NCBI GenBank assembly: GCA_900073065.1
Contig: FJOG01000006.1
Coordinates: forward strand, 1,614,787 to 1,678,786
DNA length: 64,000 nt
From: Phialocephala subalpina
Taxonomy: Eukaryota; Ascomycota; Leotiomycetes; Helotiales; Mollisiaceae
Direction: 5' to 3'
Numbering within the stretch: position 1 is the first letter of the stretch; every line of letters starts with the position of its first letter. Positions 45,181 to 56,328 of this stretch are shown here, piece after piece. The notes under the pieces were generated by a model that ran no database searches, was not told the DNA's origin, and saw only the letters and a list, made by a program, of their open reading frames with translations. Made by a program: the position numbers and the translations under genes.

Positions 45181-46810
45181 ATGTTGTGGAACATTGATCA
45201 CGGCTTGCTTCGTGTTGCTCTGCGTATCTATTTTATCGGCAGCCTTACCATACTTAGCATAATCGGAAGGCAATGCTGCAAACTCGCCTCGAAAGTCGAC
45301 CTCCTCGAGGTATGAATTCTCTGAGCAATGTTTCCATTCTTGGATGTTTTCTGAGTTTTACTCGCTGCTTATCTGCAAACATCCGTTTTACTTCTGATGA
45401 GCTTCCATCTTCCTAAAGAAATATGCTGAATTGAAGATGTCACACATCCAGGGAGACACAGTTCGAATCCATCGAATGACTGGTTGGCTCCAAGCACGCG
45501 ATGTACTCGTTGTCATTTGGAAACTACGACAGCTACCAGGCGGCTGGTGGCTTGGTCTTATGATGATCGTCACCAGCGCCCTCTCGCTGACGGCGGATTT
45601 AGCTGTCGCGCGCCTGGTCCAGCCGTGGGATGCGCCGGACGTGTGCCTTTTCGATCAAGGCCTAGTAATGGACTGGGACGGCTCCGAGGCGTTCAGCTCT
45701 CCTCCACAAAACAGCTGGGTAGCGACCATAGCCTCCAACGTACAATACTTCAGCGAGAACAATGGATGTGAGGTGGGGATATATCGAAAAGTACCATCAA
45801 GCGGCACTCTCTTATGGTCATTTTGCGGGACCGATATCGACGTGCTCGGTGGCTGGTTGTGTACAGATGTTGGCAATGACCGATATTTCTCCGCATCGGC
45901 CAACCCACAAGATATCGTCAACTCCTTGTATGATCTTAATCTACAATACTACGCGGACGAGAACAGAACAGCATGGACTGAGTACAAGACAACTGATAAT
46001 CAAGTAACTCATCTTGCAATCTGGTCGAGTAGTGCCCTAGAAGACAACGCCAATAAAACGTTCGATGTCCTCGTCTCCGTTGATCTAAATGCCGACGTCA
46101 CCGACGAAAAAGCGATGAAGACTTTCAAGTGCATCGTTGACCCTCAATCAGTGTATCCCACCGAGATCAACAAAATTCTTGCTCAAATGCAAAGCATATC
46201 TGCACTGAGCGATTGGGCACCGGGTCTTGAAGGCGTCCTTTACTCAGGAGACGGAACACCACTCGATTTAGAGTTCGCGAAGCCAGGCCTACAAAAGTAT
46301 TTGAATGGAATGGCGATGGTTCAAGGTGGAAGTAATAACATCATCAGTGAAAGGCTTTCAACAGATAATGAGCCGTTCTACGGTTGCGTTTCCCTAATGG
46401 CAAAGATCAACCCCGCCATTGTCGCCATGGTCATCTTCGCCGGGGCGATCCTCATCATCACTATCCTCTACTGGCTCTACCTGCTTGCGGTACTCGGCAA
46501 AGAAGCATTGTTCAAGAAGATGAAGGGTACTGCCGGTCGCAAGAACATCAAACCAGTTCCTGACAGCACACTGAGTTGGATTCTACAAGCTGCGCGAGAG
46601 AATGCCATGTCGACTCAGACTGCTTATGGCCAGGAAGATGGTACCCTCGTTGGCGTCCCGAGGAAAGAACGGGACTTGAGAGACTGGAGTTTTAGCATTA
46701 CGGATAGTGTCGCGGGTGTTGCGAGAGTTGTCAGACAGAGAGGAGGCATGCCATCGCCAATTATGCGGGAGCCGGTGCATCAGGAGAATTATTATCATGC
46801 TGGGAAGTGA
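45181..46810 (+). CDS. Fungal membrane protein with three hydrophobic helices, unknown function
   Basis: Two exons, 45181-45309 and 45437-46810, with a 127-nt intron, give about 500 residues. Exon 1 supplies the start and a first helix (ALRIYFIGSLTILSIIG). Exon 2 gives a second helix (GWWLGLMMIVTSALSLTADL). A long extracytoplasmic domain of about 280 residues follows, with paired cysteines (NNGCEVGIYR, WSFCGTD, GGWLCTDVG, FKCIVD, YGCVSL) and a glycosylation site (ENRTAW). A third helix (PAIVAMVIFAGAILIITILY) and a basic cytoplasmic tail close it. The LPGGWW-LSLTADLAVA stretch recurs in fungal multi-spanning proteins of unknown role. It could act in adhesion or sensing; no family name can be given. 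Exon 1 was added because it supplies an ATG and a helix in the correct phase. Confidence 0.68.
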
Positions 46811-48217
46811 GCTACTAAGAATCGCAATGTCGTCTTTCTTTGTATGGAGAAGTCCTGGGGAGCCTGTTTTTATTTCTTTTATTGATATTGTTCTCGAAGC
46901 GGGAGTGTTAATGTGACGGGTACATTTTTATCGCATAACGTTTGGCGCATTTGAATCATAAATTCTCCTTTACTCGTCACTTTTTTCTTAACTATAGGTG
47001 TTGGAATGGAATAAGACATCAATTATTTAAATGCTTGACTAGACTTGCTCGCTACCATCATCTACCCTGACTCAATGGGGGAATTACAAATATATTATTT
47101 ACAATATACTTCACTCGGTAAGGGATCTGGACTGCTGGAGGTGCCAGAGATTACCTAGATAGGTTAGACCAGAGCTTGGACCAAATCTGATGTACTCTTC
47201 AGCTCGCCTTTCCGTCCAGGAAGCCACCACGTTAAATACACATCTTCAATTCCTCGGCATGCCTGCTGCTCGAGTGTTTGCGTTTGGTACAAGTTATTCA
47301 CAATTCACCCTTAGGCGCCTCTTAGTCTTCAGGGATCTATTTCTCGAGTAATACCACCAGTTCACACGATGAGTTCCATACTGCAGCTGACCTCAGGGAA
47401 GAATTTGATCGCTAAAAGCCTCTATGTTGTTCGGATATTTGAGAGGAGCTTAGGGGACTGGGCTGGAGGCTTTAACGCTTCCGAGTACACGTGCCCATCA
47501 ATAAGCATCTCGAGGGTAGTTGTCTCGCTTTGAATGGAATCTCTGTGGCAACTTGATGAAGAGAAGATGCGGAATCCAGGGGTAGCGCCCCAAGATTAGA
47601 GAAAGCCACTGGCGTAACAAAATCAATTTCGTCTTTCGTGGTGGATTAATTCATCAAAATGGGTCTCATGTCTCAGCTGCTACAAAAGCGAGATCACGTT
47701 GGGTGCAACACTCCAAGAGATCAAGGAATTCTGAAAATTTCCTCGCCATTTCGAACCAGTATCGGTATATATATCCAGTTGCTCTCGTCGAATTGGTTTT
47801 GTATTTGATTCTGTACTTTTAAGCCCTTGCTTCGAGCGACATGTAATCCAGCATATTGAGAATGTCTCAGCCTTCATTTTTTTCTTCCATGGTACTGATT
47901 AGATTGCAACTGCCTCGCGCAGCCCGAGCTAACCTTAAGGTTAAAATTTTGAATCGATATGAAATTTTAATGTTTCAATGATTCCGACATCTGGAAACTG
48001 CAAGTATGCGGCCAGGACGTAGTCTTGTAGAACTCTCGCAGTTGAGCTTGCGAAAGACAAGATGAAGGCCGGGCAATAGCAACCGCACTTGTGTACGTAA
48101 CATCCGTCTAGGCTAGGCCAAACGCGTCAATACCCCGAACGCTTGCAAGAATATCAATCTAATCAGGTAGAATCATTCAACTCTCAGCACGGGTACACTG
48201 TCAACTGACCCCTTTAG
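46811..48217. other. Intergenic region, no supported gene
   Basis: About 1.4 kb. No coding, tRNA or repeat signal could be supported. Confidence 0.4.
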
Positions 48218-50065
48218 ATGTTTCATCTCATCTTCGGCTCTTGCTGCTCCTTACTGCTCGTCGCACATGGGAGATATTGAGCCTACTACCACCGCAGTTG
48301 TTCAACAAACGAAGTAAGAAACTGCGATTTACTCTTGTGCCTGCTGACAGGTGCATTAGTATCTTTACAAAATATTTCACAAACACTGCCTGGGTTGTTT
48401 AAACAAATACCGAAACAAATTCATTTACAACTACTACGACTTTGCTGGCACCGAGCTTCGGCACAAATATTGCAGGAAACAAGATTGCTCCAACAACGCT
48501 CAAATGCGTGAAAAACCGGAAAGCCGCATCGATTTCCCATGCTTGCTCCTGCTTTGAATCTTCGGTGGGAGGAACACATACTTCCACTCAGACGTCTACC
48601 ACGACGACGAGTAAGTATATTAGCGGAATTAATATGGTGCTCTGCTGATTTCGACTTCTAGCCACTCCTATCACTACCTTTATAACCGAAACGTCGACGA
48701 CAGTGACAACTACAGCAGTGGCAGTGGTAACTACGGTGTAGGTGCTTTTTTCTTTTGGATGTATCGTGCGATACAAACTCTCCGTTTGGTGTCTTATGTA
48801 ATGATACTTCGCTCACAGGCTAATTTGGTTGCAGTGTTCCGGATCCAGGTCCATATGTAATCAACCTATTTCTTTCTCCTCTCTTTGAAAACATGTCATC
48901 CAAGTCACCGATCTCTCGAATCTTTCTTGCAGAAACCATGGCGCTAATTTCTTAAATTGCAACTAACGTGTTGATTGTGTAGGCATAGGCCCATCGACAA
49001 TTCTAAGAGTAATTGAAGATCTGGACGCTAATGTTTGCGCTCTTGCCTGTCAAACAACAACTGGATGCATCGCATACGTTTTGTTTGACTTTTATGGACT
49101 TTGTGGATTGTTTGATTTACCAGTTTCAGAAATAGCTGGAGGAACAGGTTACTATACTTTCTGGGATATTGCAGTAAGCACACTCTATCACTCCTGCTTT
49201 CACGTACTCTGATGGCTCCGAATATGACCGAGCTATGACTTCGCGACTTCTTTTCCTGTATGGGCTGTTGCTTCACATCAATTTTTGGACTCGACTGACC
49301 TCCCAATGTTAGTGTCCTGTGCCCGCCGTTCACACTCCAACTTGCGATACTGCTGGAGGTACCATTGCGGGTAACATTGTATCTTATAGCAACGCCGTGG
49401 GAAATGCAGACCAAGCTTCCTGCCAGGCTCGGTACGCCGCTACGACCGGATGTTTGAGTTACTCGCTCGCGAGTGGAGTCTGTGTCTACTACGGAGGATG
49501 GGTCTCTCAATGGCGGGACCCTGCTGGTTTTGGAACAATCGGATGAGATGTATCTTGTCCTATTCTTACCGGTTACTGCGGATTCATGGGAGATCCTCCG
49601 TCTGGCGGAGTTCCAGCTCCTTTTGCAAAGTACTGTTATCAACTCTGCCTCGCGGATGACCCTTGCGTAAGCTACAATTTCGACCCCGTCAACCTCGTCT
49701 GCCAGCTTTACAACCAGACTGTGGCAACTATTGCACCGACCGCCGATCCCAATGGTGTGGCCTGGTACGACATCTAATGCGCGCCCCCTGTCTACCCGAC
49801 TCCCGCGTGTGGTGTTTACGCTTCGACAAATGCTGCGACCACTGCCAATCTCATCATGGACCTCACCACCGGTATTTATACCTTCAATGATTGCCTCAAC
49901 AATTGCCTGTACGGTTGCTCGAGTGTCGCGTTCTTTGTTGATTCGAATGGTGTAACAAATTGTCAACAGTACGCTGCAAATTTAGCGGCCATGGTTCCTC
50001 CTCCTGATCCTACCCAGACTACGATATGGTTCGACTCTGCCTGTCCTCTGCCAACCCCGGTTTAG
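48218..50065 (+). pseudogene. Broken secreted protein with Apple/PAN-like cysteine repeats
   Basis: The readable part runs from about 48430 to 50065. It starts with a Cys pair typical of fungal surface proteins (LKCVKNRKAASISHACSC), a Ser/Thr-rich linker split by an intron (STTTT, then TPITTFITETSTTVTTTA), then repeated modules of about 75-90 residues. Module A: DLDANVCALACQTTTGCIAY. Module B after a splice near 49175-49318: SCQARYAATTGCLSYSLASG. Module C: YCYQLCLADDPCVSYNFDP. Module D: FNDCLNNCLYGCSSVAFFVD. The frame is continuous but broken by TGA at 49544-49546 and TAA at 49775-49777, each near a module end. The third module junction reads WFDSACP, showing what the others looked like. A possible signal peptide starts at 48218 (MFHLIFGSCCSLLLVA), but its link to the rest is unproven. 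PAN-like folds bind proteins or sugars. Confidence 0.55.
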
Positions 50066-51273
50066 CAAGGGTGAAAAATCTTCGCCGGAAGTGGAATCTC
50101 GTTCTAATTCCAGATCGAAGTTGGAGATCAAGTTGGGCCCGTGTAGCTGTATTGTTACGGCTTACTTTCATGTACATAGACAGCTTTGTATTTATTGTTG
50201 GAACCAGGTATGAGTTTGGTGTATAATGTAATATCTTCGATAGTGTAAGAATATACGGCCAACACCCCCCCAAAATTATCCTTTATAACGATGAACCATC
50301 GAGTCTCTTACTACCTCGATCATCAAATCTGCTGCTAAACACAATTCAGAAGGTTTGATGTCGAGGTCGTTGAGCAGAGAGCGATCAGAGAATTGTGTGC
50401 CCCGCACCCTTCGTCTTTTGCTCATTAAAATTTTGTATTCAAGATATTATGAGACTTTGCCCCGACTCACGCCTCAGAGCTTGTTACTAGTCTGTAATGG
50501 ACAAATCATAAAGTTTTTCCTGTTGTGCGTGACCGTGTAACGCTGTGTGAATGAATTAGGAGGTGGCGGGGTAATTGTGGGGCCAATCGACAAGGAAAAT
50601 GCACATGGCTTGCTTTTTGTACACATCGCGTTTCTCATGGCCGGCTGAAGGATGCAGAAGCTATGTATTCAGCTCGTGAAATTTATTGTCGCAGGACCCC
50701 GCTCATAGGCCAACGCACTGCGGGAGGTTTTAGCTTTTCGAGGCTCCATGCTGAGCATTAGAGGTACCCTAATTGGAGAGGGCGCCGATTCGTTGTACTT
50801 TCTGGTGTCTCGGTCCCGTTGTTGCAGCATGCAGCATGTGCGACGGTGGGGTGATCAGAGGAGACGCCTGGGATGGTGGTCGGATCAAGGTGGCTTCAGA
50901 ACTACGATAGCATAATCATGAATAGTGGAAACAAGGGAGATATATAATATAATAGAAGAGATGCCACAAGTTTTGAAGTATAATTTTAAGGAAGGAAATT
51001 CTCTTGAGATGAGGTTTGAGGGTGCTTGGGCCGCAGCAAAATGCACAGAGACATGATGAAAGGTCAGCAGGAATCATCAGCAGGGGACCGTCATCAAGAT
51101 AGGGTTTCTAGAGTAAGACAGTGGAGATCTGCACCAGGATGTGGGTAATCATCCCATCTCAATTTCTCATAAAAGCACTTATCGTCTTCCTTCCTCGCTC
51201 GTCACGTTTTCTGTATATCGTCAAGTTTGAACTGTTTCCTCCTCTTCTTGTTTGATTGCTATCCTACTCGCCC
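50066..51273. other. Intergenic region, no supported gene
   Basis: About 1.2 kb. The final 100 bases are C/T-rich, a likely leader for the terpene cyclase gene. Nothing else seen. Confidence 0.4.
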
Positions 51274-52248
51274 ATGATGGGCTCCAACGACGTCCCTCCT
51301 CCTCACGTTTCAACCAACCTCATTCCTATAGCAAATGCTCTTCTCCAAGCTGGAGGAGGTCTCTGGACCGTTACCTACATCCTCCTCACCCGTCAGTCAT
51401 TCAAAGACCGGACTTATGGCATGCCACTATTTGCTCTTGCTTTGAACTTCGCATGGGAGATCGTCTACGCTCTCTATGTCGCCGAATCACCCCTCGAACG
51501 CTCCGTATTCACCATCTGGTAAGTTTATTCCCATACAAAATTGCCGTCTTTGTCTGTGGGAGCTACGGAGCTTGGAGCTGCCTTGGGAGCTGAGACACTT
51601 CGTTTGCATGCACGCTCCTGATCCGGGGTGTCCTCCCACCAAATGACTTTCTTACAGTACTAATTCGTTGGGCAGGCTCCTCATCGATTGTGGGATGGTT
51701 TACGGTCTGCTTACTTTTGGGAAGGAAGAATGGAACCATGCTCCATTCATGAAAAACATCTTGGGACGATTTTCTGGTTGACGACGGTTTGGGCTATACT
51801 GGGCCATTGGACATTTGCGAAATGGTGGATCGATAACGATATTGGGCAGAAAGAGGGGAAGTTCTATAGAGGAAGAGTAGGGCCTGATACCACAGAACTT
51901 GGATTCTGGTCAGCTCTCCTATGCCAGGTTGTTTTGAGTGTGGCCAGTTTGGTTAGTCTCTTGGTGAGGCGGCATACTGGGGGAGTGAGTTGGGGGATCT
52001 GGGGGAGTAGGATGATGGGGAGTGTGTTGGGACTTTATGGGAATTATGGGTGGTTGTGGTGGGGGTGGAGGGAGGCTCATAAGTATTTCGCGAATCCGTT
52101 CGCAGTTTTTATGTTGGTGACTTGTTTGTTGTCTGATTTTGTGTATCCATTCTTCTTTATGGGGTTTAGGAGGACGGAGAAGGTGTTGGCGGATGGGAGG
52201 AAAGTTGCTGCAGATTTTGTGGATGTTGGAGAAAAGAAGGTTCGGTGA
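51274..52248 (+). pseudogene. Integral-membrane terpene cyclase (PaxB/Pyr4 type) with a one-base frameshift
   Basis: Exon 1 is 51274-51518 and exon 2 starts at 51676, separated by a 157-nt intron. The protein begins MMGSNDVPPPHVSTNLIPIA and has several hydrophobic helices. ALALNFAWEIVYALYVAES holds the Glu that acts as general acid in Pyr4-type cyclases. The splice gives FTIWLLIDCGMVYGLLTFG. At 51763-51765 the frame ends in a stop soon after, while similarity continues in the next frame as LGTIFWLTTVWAILGHWTF, then VGPDTTELGFWSALLCQVVL and TCLLSDFVYPFFFMGFRR, where a second conserved acidic residue sits. One missing G in a GGGG run restores the frame. Such cyclases fold epoxidised meroterpenoid or indole-diterpene chains. 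No prenyltransferase, monooxygenase, GGPP synthase or PKS lies in this window, so it is an orphan. Sequencing error remains possible. Confidence 0.75.
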
Positions 52249-52595
52249 GCTATTTGAATAGTCGGTTGAAGAAGCAAGCTTTGGGTAGGTAGTCCATAAT
52301 CCGTTGTCTGCCTTGGATATGTAATCTTTGGAGACCATGCAGCACATGGCGCACCGGAACATCCATTATGCAATAGCTCCCCAGTATGCCTGGCTCTAGT
52401 CCACCATAATCATGTGTATCATGCCTTTCCTGAGCCAAACCAAACCACTCAACCGTAACGCCGTTTATGCTCCGCCTGAACTCCAACTCATCCACATATA
52501 TGCCACTCACCCTCATCTGCGTTGATGAAAGTGCTCTGATATCAAGGTCTCGAGCAGTGCCTTGGGAAAGCCACGGTGTTGATATCAGACCCCGT

Positions 52596-53066
52596 CTAGG
52601 CTTCATCCCCATACAACTCACTCAAATCCGGAGACTCAACATAGAATTCTGGCATAGCATCATCGTCCCACTTGAACGCAAACGCAACCTGCGCACCATC
52701 CTTCAACCTCATACTCGCAGGTGTTTCCGTGATATGTCCTCCAATATCCAACTCCGTCCATCCCTTACTGAGATCATATTGGTCCGTAGGCTCTGCTAGA
52801 GCTAGTTCGGTAATATCGGTGGGAATCTCTGTCACTGTCTGGTCTTTGCCAACCGGGAAGCCGTCTGGATAGCGTTCGCGGAGAGTGTCAAGTAGGTTGG
52901 TCTTGATGGTTGAGAAGGGTGTGCTCGATTCGGCGAAGAGGAGGATGGTGTGTTTGCCATGCTTGAAGCGCAGCGTTAGGGCTGTCGATTGGATGTCCTG
53001 TGGTTTCCACTATATATGATCAGCAATGGCATGGCAGACCTAGATTTGAGCAACTCAACTGACCAT
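52596..53066 (-). CDS. Small conserved hypothetical protein
   Basis: Two exons on the minus strand. The ATG at 53066-53064 is followed at once by a 54-nt intron (donor GTCAGT, acceptor ATATAG), then exon 2 runs 53009-52596, giving about 138 residues. The sequence is acidic and soluble: WKPQDIQSTALTLRFKHGKH, TILLFAESSTPFSTIKTNLL, a Gly-rich turn (WTELDIGGHITETPASM) and an acidic end (PEFYVESPDLSELYGDEA). The alternating hydrophobic pattern early on and the LLDTLRERYPDG segment suggest a ubiquitin-like beta-grasp fold, but that is a guess. Splitting after the start codon is unusual but keeps a clean frame. It is divergent from the Tim17-like gene with about 170 bases between them, so they may be co-regulated. 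Confidence 0.65.
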
Positions 53067-53237
53067 CTTCGTGATTATCTGCGGTGTCGATGTTGAACTT
53101 GGGAGTCACGAAAATGTTGTGCCTGGAGTCGCGAAGTGAAGGCTGCCGCGGCACGTCTCCACGTGATGCTGCAAGGTTTGTGAAACCCGTCCTTCTAGCC
53201 TCGCACCACCTCAACGTCGTCCCATCTGAACATCATC

Positions 53238-53925
53238 ATGACCGACGTCGAGGAGGAGGAGATAAAGTATGCGAAGGATGAGGAGATAGAGAAGGCGAAG
53301 GAATGGAGGGCCGAACAGATACGGCTGTTGAAACTCAACTCAAGGTTCTCTCTTCCGTATCCTATGCGTCTCACCGCGGCGACATCACTCTCTTTCATCA
53401 CCGGTCTAGCATTGGGGATTCCGCATGGTAGTCAGACATCTGGCATGAGGTTTAGAGCAGAGAATGCTCATCGATTACCGACCACGCCGACAGGATGGTA
53501 CCTCTACCACAAGAGCAAGAATTACGTTATGGCATTGGGCGGAGTCAAGGAGGGTTTGAAGATGGGAGCCAAGGTCAGCTTCTGGACAGCAGGGTTCTTC
53601 AGTATTGAAGAGATGTTCGACCGGTACAGAGGGACCAAGGACTTTGTTAATACCGTTATTGCGAGTCTGTCAATTGCCGGCGGCTTCAGTCTGTGGAGTA
53701 TGCAGCCCCCAGATCTTCACCCCTCCTAGACTAATCACAACAGACCGATTCCCCATCACCACTGCAGCGAGAACGGCGAAGAGTGGACTGGCTATCGGCT
53801 TGGCATATGGTCTCGCCCAAGATGCAATAGCTGCTGCAAAGGGACGACGGCTAGGATATGTGGACTTCATATTACGAAAAGGACGTCGAAAAGCCGATGC
53901 AGTAGAGAGACCCGAAATGGCATGA
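53238..53925 (+). CDS. Tim17/22/23-like membrane protein
   Basis: Two exons, 53238-53697 and 53744-53925, with a 46-nt intron joining FSLW to NRFPITTAARTAKSG, give about 213 residues. A charged, acidic N-terminus (MTDVEEEEIKYAKDEEIEK) is followed by four short Gly/Ala-rich hydrophobic segments typical of the Tim17/Tim22/Tim23 fold: AATSLSFITGLALGIPHG, GGVKEGLKMGAKVSFWTAG, VNTVIASLSIAGG and SGLAIGLAYGLAQDAI. Small-residue spacing (GxxxG-like) is kept. Such proteins sit in the inner mitochondrial membrane as import channel subunits or related small proteins. Which member this is cannot be decided; it is not one of the three core subunits by obvious motif. Confidence 0.72.
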
Positions 53926-54284
53926 CAACAGTATTGCACCAGTTTCGGCTTGATCTTCTGGTGTACATTTTCCCCACAGGACTTCTATCCAACCGGATGT
54001 CTGGTGTTGTTCCTTCCTTCTCAGACCAGCGCTATGCATTCAACAAAGGCGCGGCTTAAGTCGGCTCAGCCGATAAGCTCCTATCAATTGGTCGCGATAA
54101 CGTCGTTGTCAATTGCCCCTCATTGTCATCAGGTACATTCTCCTCTGTACTACCACGTCCGAAGTCGCTGATTTGTTTCCATTGTATTCGTATTAATACT
54201 TGTGTTCCCATACCTCTTTTCATTCAAGTCAATCCAATTCACCTGCGTTTTTCCAATTTGTCAAGAACGACCATTGTGACTACC
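53926..54284. other. Intergenic region and leader of PRODH gene
   Basis: About 360 bases with no coding support, ending in a C/T-rich stretch before the proline dehydrogenase start. Confidence 0.45.
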
Positions 54285-55786
54285 ATGACGGGGTCAACAA
54301 AGGCAATGAAGCTCGCAAAGAGCAGGAATCTCTTTCCTCGATGTCTTTCTTCTCAAACCCTTCCTCGGCAGTCATCAATTGCCTCAGAGCATTCCTCCAC
54401 AGAAAAGTTTCCGATGTCAGAAACTTCAATTGCGTCTCCTCCCACAATGCCAAAGGCAACCCCACTCTCCATCCTCCCCCTCAGTTCCATCATCAGATCA
54501 TTGACGATAACGTCAATATCATCCTCAACAGTATGCTTTCTCCCACTAGAGTTCTTTCAATACTAACAGCTTAGCTCCTGCTTCCTCCCTCCTTATACAT
54601 AATGGCCAGACTCGCACACACAAACTCACCGATCCTCTCCCCAGATACGAACCCGATACTACGGTCCTTCCTCAAACGAACCTTCTACAAGCAATTCTGC
54701 GCCGGCGAAAACGCAACCGAAGTCCACAGTACCGCCAACAGCCTGCGCTCCCTCGGCTTCAGCGGCGTAATCCTCGCATATGCCAAAGAAGTCGTTCTCT
54801 CCGATTCCCAACACGCCGCCCTTTCCTCTTGCGGCGATGACTCCACAGCCGAACAATGCATAAAAGAAGAAATCATACCCTGGGCAAACGGCACAATGGA
54901 AACAGTCAAGATGACACGGCCGGGGGATTTCGTGGCGTTGAAATTCACAGGGGCGGGAAGCCAAGCCCTATTTGACCTGAGTCAAGAGACTGGACCGAGT
55001 AAGGCATTGAGAGAAGCTATTGATAGTATTTGTGACCTGGCTGAGCAACGAGATGTTAAGTTGTTGTTTGATGCTGAGCAAGCGGCGATTCAGAAGGGGA
55101 TTGATAGGTGGACGTTGCAATATATGGAGAGGTACAACGCCAAGACCCCTGGACGAGCGACGGTTTATGGAACATACCAGGCGTATTTGAAAGCTACTCC
55201 ATCTGTGTTGGCAAGGCATCTGAAGGCGGCGAGGGAGGGAGGATTCACATTGGGCGTTAAGTTGGTCAGGGGAGCTTATCTGGGAAGCGATCCCCGACAT
55301 CTAATTCATGATTCGAAAGCCGACACGGATAGGCATTATGATGGTATTGCGGAGAGTCTTTGTCGCCGATCATATGGACCTGTTCTTCAAGCAGCAGAAG
55401 GAGAAACGCAATTCCCGGAAGTCAACGTCGTCCTCGCAGGACATAACATTAACTCCGTCCGAAAAGCCAAAGCCCTGCGCCAGGCACAGAAAGAGAGAAG
55501 CGAGAAGCAGACCGAGCTCGTTTACGCACAACTACAAGGAATGGCAGATGAAGTCAGCTGTGAATTAGTACAAGCTGGCATCGCAGAGAAGAGCAAGAAA
55601 GTCGATGTTGATGTACCCAAGGTCTATAAGTATCTTGTTTGGGGCACGACGGGGGAGTGTATGAAATATTTGCTGAGGAGAGCACAGGAGAATAAGGATG
55701 CGGTTCAGAGGACGAGGGATGGGAGGGATGCTATGGCTGGGGAGCTTTGGAGGAGGATGAGGAGGATTGTTGGGTTGGGCGCTTAG
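54285..55786 (+). CDS. PUT1: Proline dehydrogenase, mitochondrial
   Basis: Two exons, 54285-54530 and 54575-55786, with a 44-nt intron (branch-like TACTAAC, acceptor CTTAG), giving about 485 residues. It oxidises proline to pyrroline-5-carboxylate in the mitochondrial matrix with FAD, feeding the respiratory chain. The N-terminus is a basic Ser/Arg-rich presequence (AKSRNLFPRCLSSQT). The first domain reads LPLSSIIRSLTITSISSS and, after the splice, TLLLPPSLYIMARLAH, then KRTFYKQFCAGENATEV. The (beta-alpha)8 barrel motifs are KLLFDAEQAAIQKGID, GRATVYGTYQAYLKATPSVL, GVKLVRGAYLGSDPR and VLAGHNINSV. YLVWGTTGECMKYLLRRAQE closes it; the Arg pair before AQENKD is the substrate-carboxylate site. Everything expected is present and in order. 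Confidence 0.95.
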
Positions 55787-56211
55787 GGGGCTGTAGATAT
55801 GTGTGGAGTTGGTAATGGTTGGAGGAGTAGGGTTTGGGAGGGGTTGAGAAGGTTTGCGACGAGAGATGAAGGTGATGAATCATGACTTTTACGGCTGCAG
55901 GTTCGAAATTTACGTAGCATAGCATTAGATTGCAATAGAATATCTTCATTGCTTTCATCTTACATCTTTCCTCCGGATTTTCCTTGATTTGAACACCCTA
56001 TACCGTCCAATAGCTCGGCTCAATTCCTCTTGTTCGTTTGCGGCTATATGCACTTGCATTCAACCCTATCACAACCCACCCCCATCCCCGCTTTCATGAT
56101 TGGAACCGAGCCACCAGAGCCCCACTCACAGGATTTTCCCACACAGAAAATCCAGAAATGAGGGTATAGATTTGAATAAGCACTTTCGACGTCATCCAAT
56201 CATTCATCACA
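55787..56211. other. Intergenic region between PRODH and tRNA-Glu
   Basis: About 425 bases. The 3' UTR of the proline dehydrogenase gene and the 5' flank of the tRNA; nothing else supported. Confidence 0.45.
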
Positions 56212-56294
56212 TCCGTATTGGTGTACCGGTAACATTTCCGCCTCTCATGAATATGAAAACGCGGGAGCACAGGGTTCGATTCCCTGATACGGAG
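56212..56294 (+). tRNA. tRNA-Glu (CTC) with 12-nt intron
   Basis: The acceptor arms TCCGTAT and ATACGGA pair over seven bases. The T arm CAGGG/CCCTG encloses the invariant loop TTCGATT (B box). The anticodon stem TCCGC/GCGGG has one G-T pair, with loop CT-CTC-A and the anticodon at 56244-56246. A 12-nt insertion (56248-56259) sits one base 3' of the anticodon, the standard nuclear tRNA intron site. The sequence matches fungal tRNA-Glu almost throughout. An oligo-T run follows 18 bases downstream. Confidence 0.9.
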
Positions 56295-56312
56295 TTGGAT
56301 TCAAATTGAAAA

Positions 56313-56328
56313 TTTTTTTTTTTTTTTT
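56313..56328 (+). terminator. RNA polymerase III terminator (T16)
   Basis: Sixteen consecutive T bases 18 nt after the tRNA-Glu 3' end, a strong Pol III stop signal in the right place and orientation. Confidence 0.85.

Noticed and set aside
51274..52248. Terpene cyclase frameshift as an unrecognised intron
   Set aside because: No GT-AG pair near 51763 restores the frame without deleting conserved helix residues; a single-base deletion fits better.
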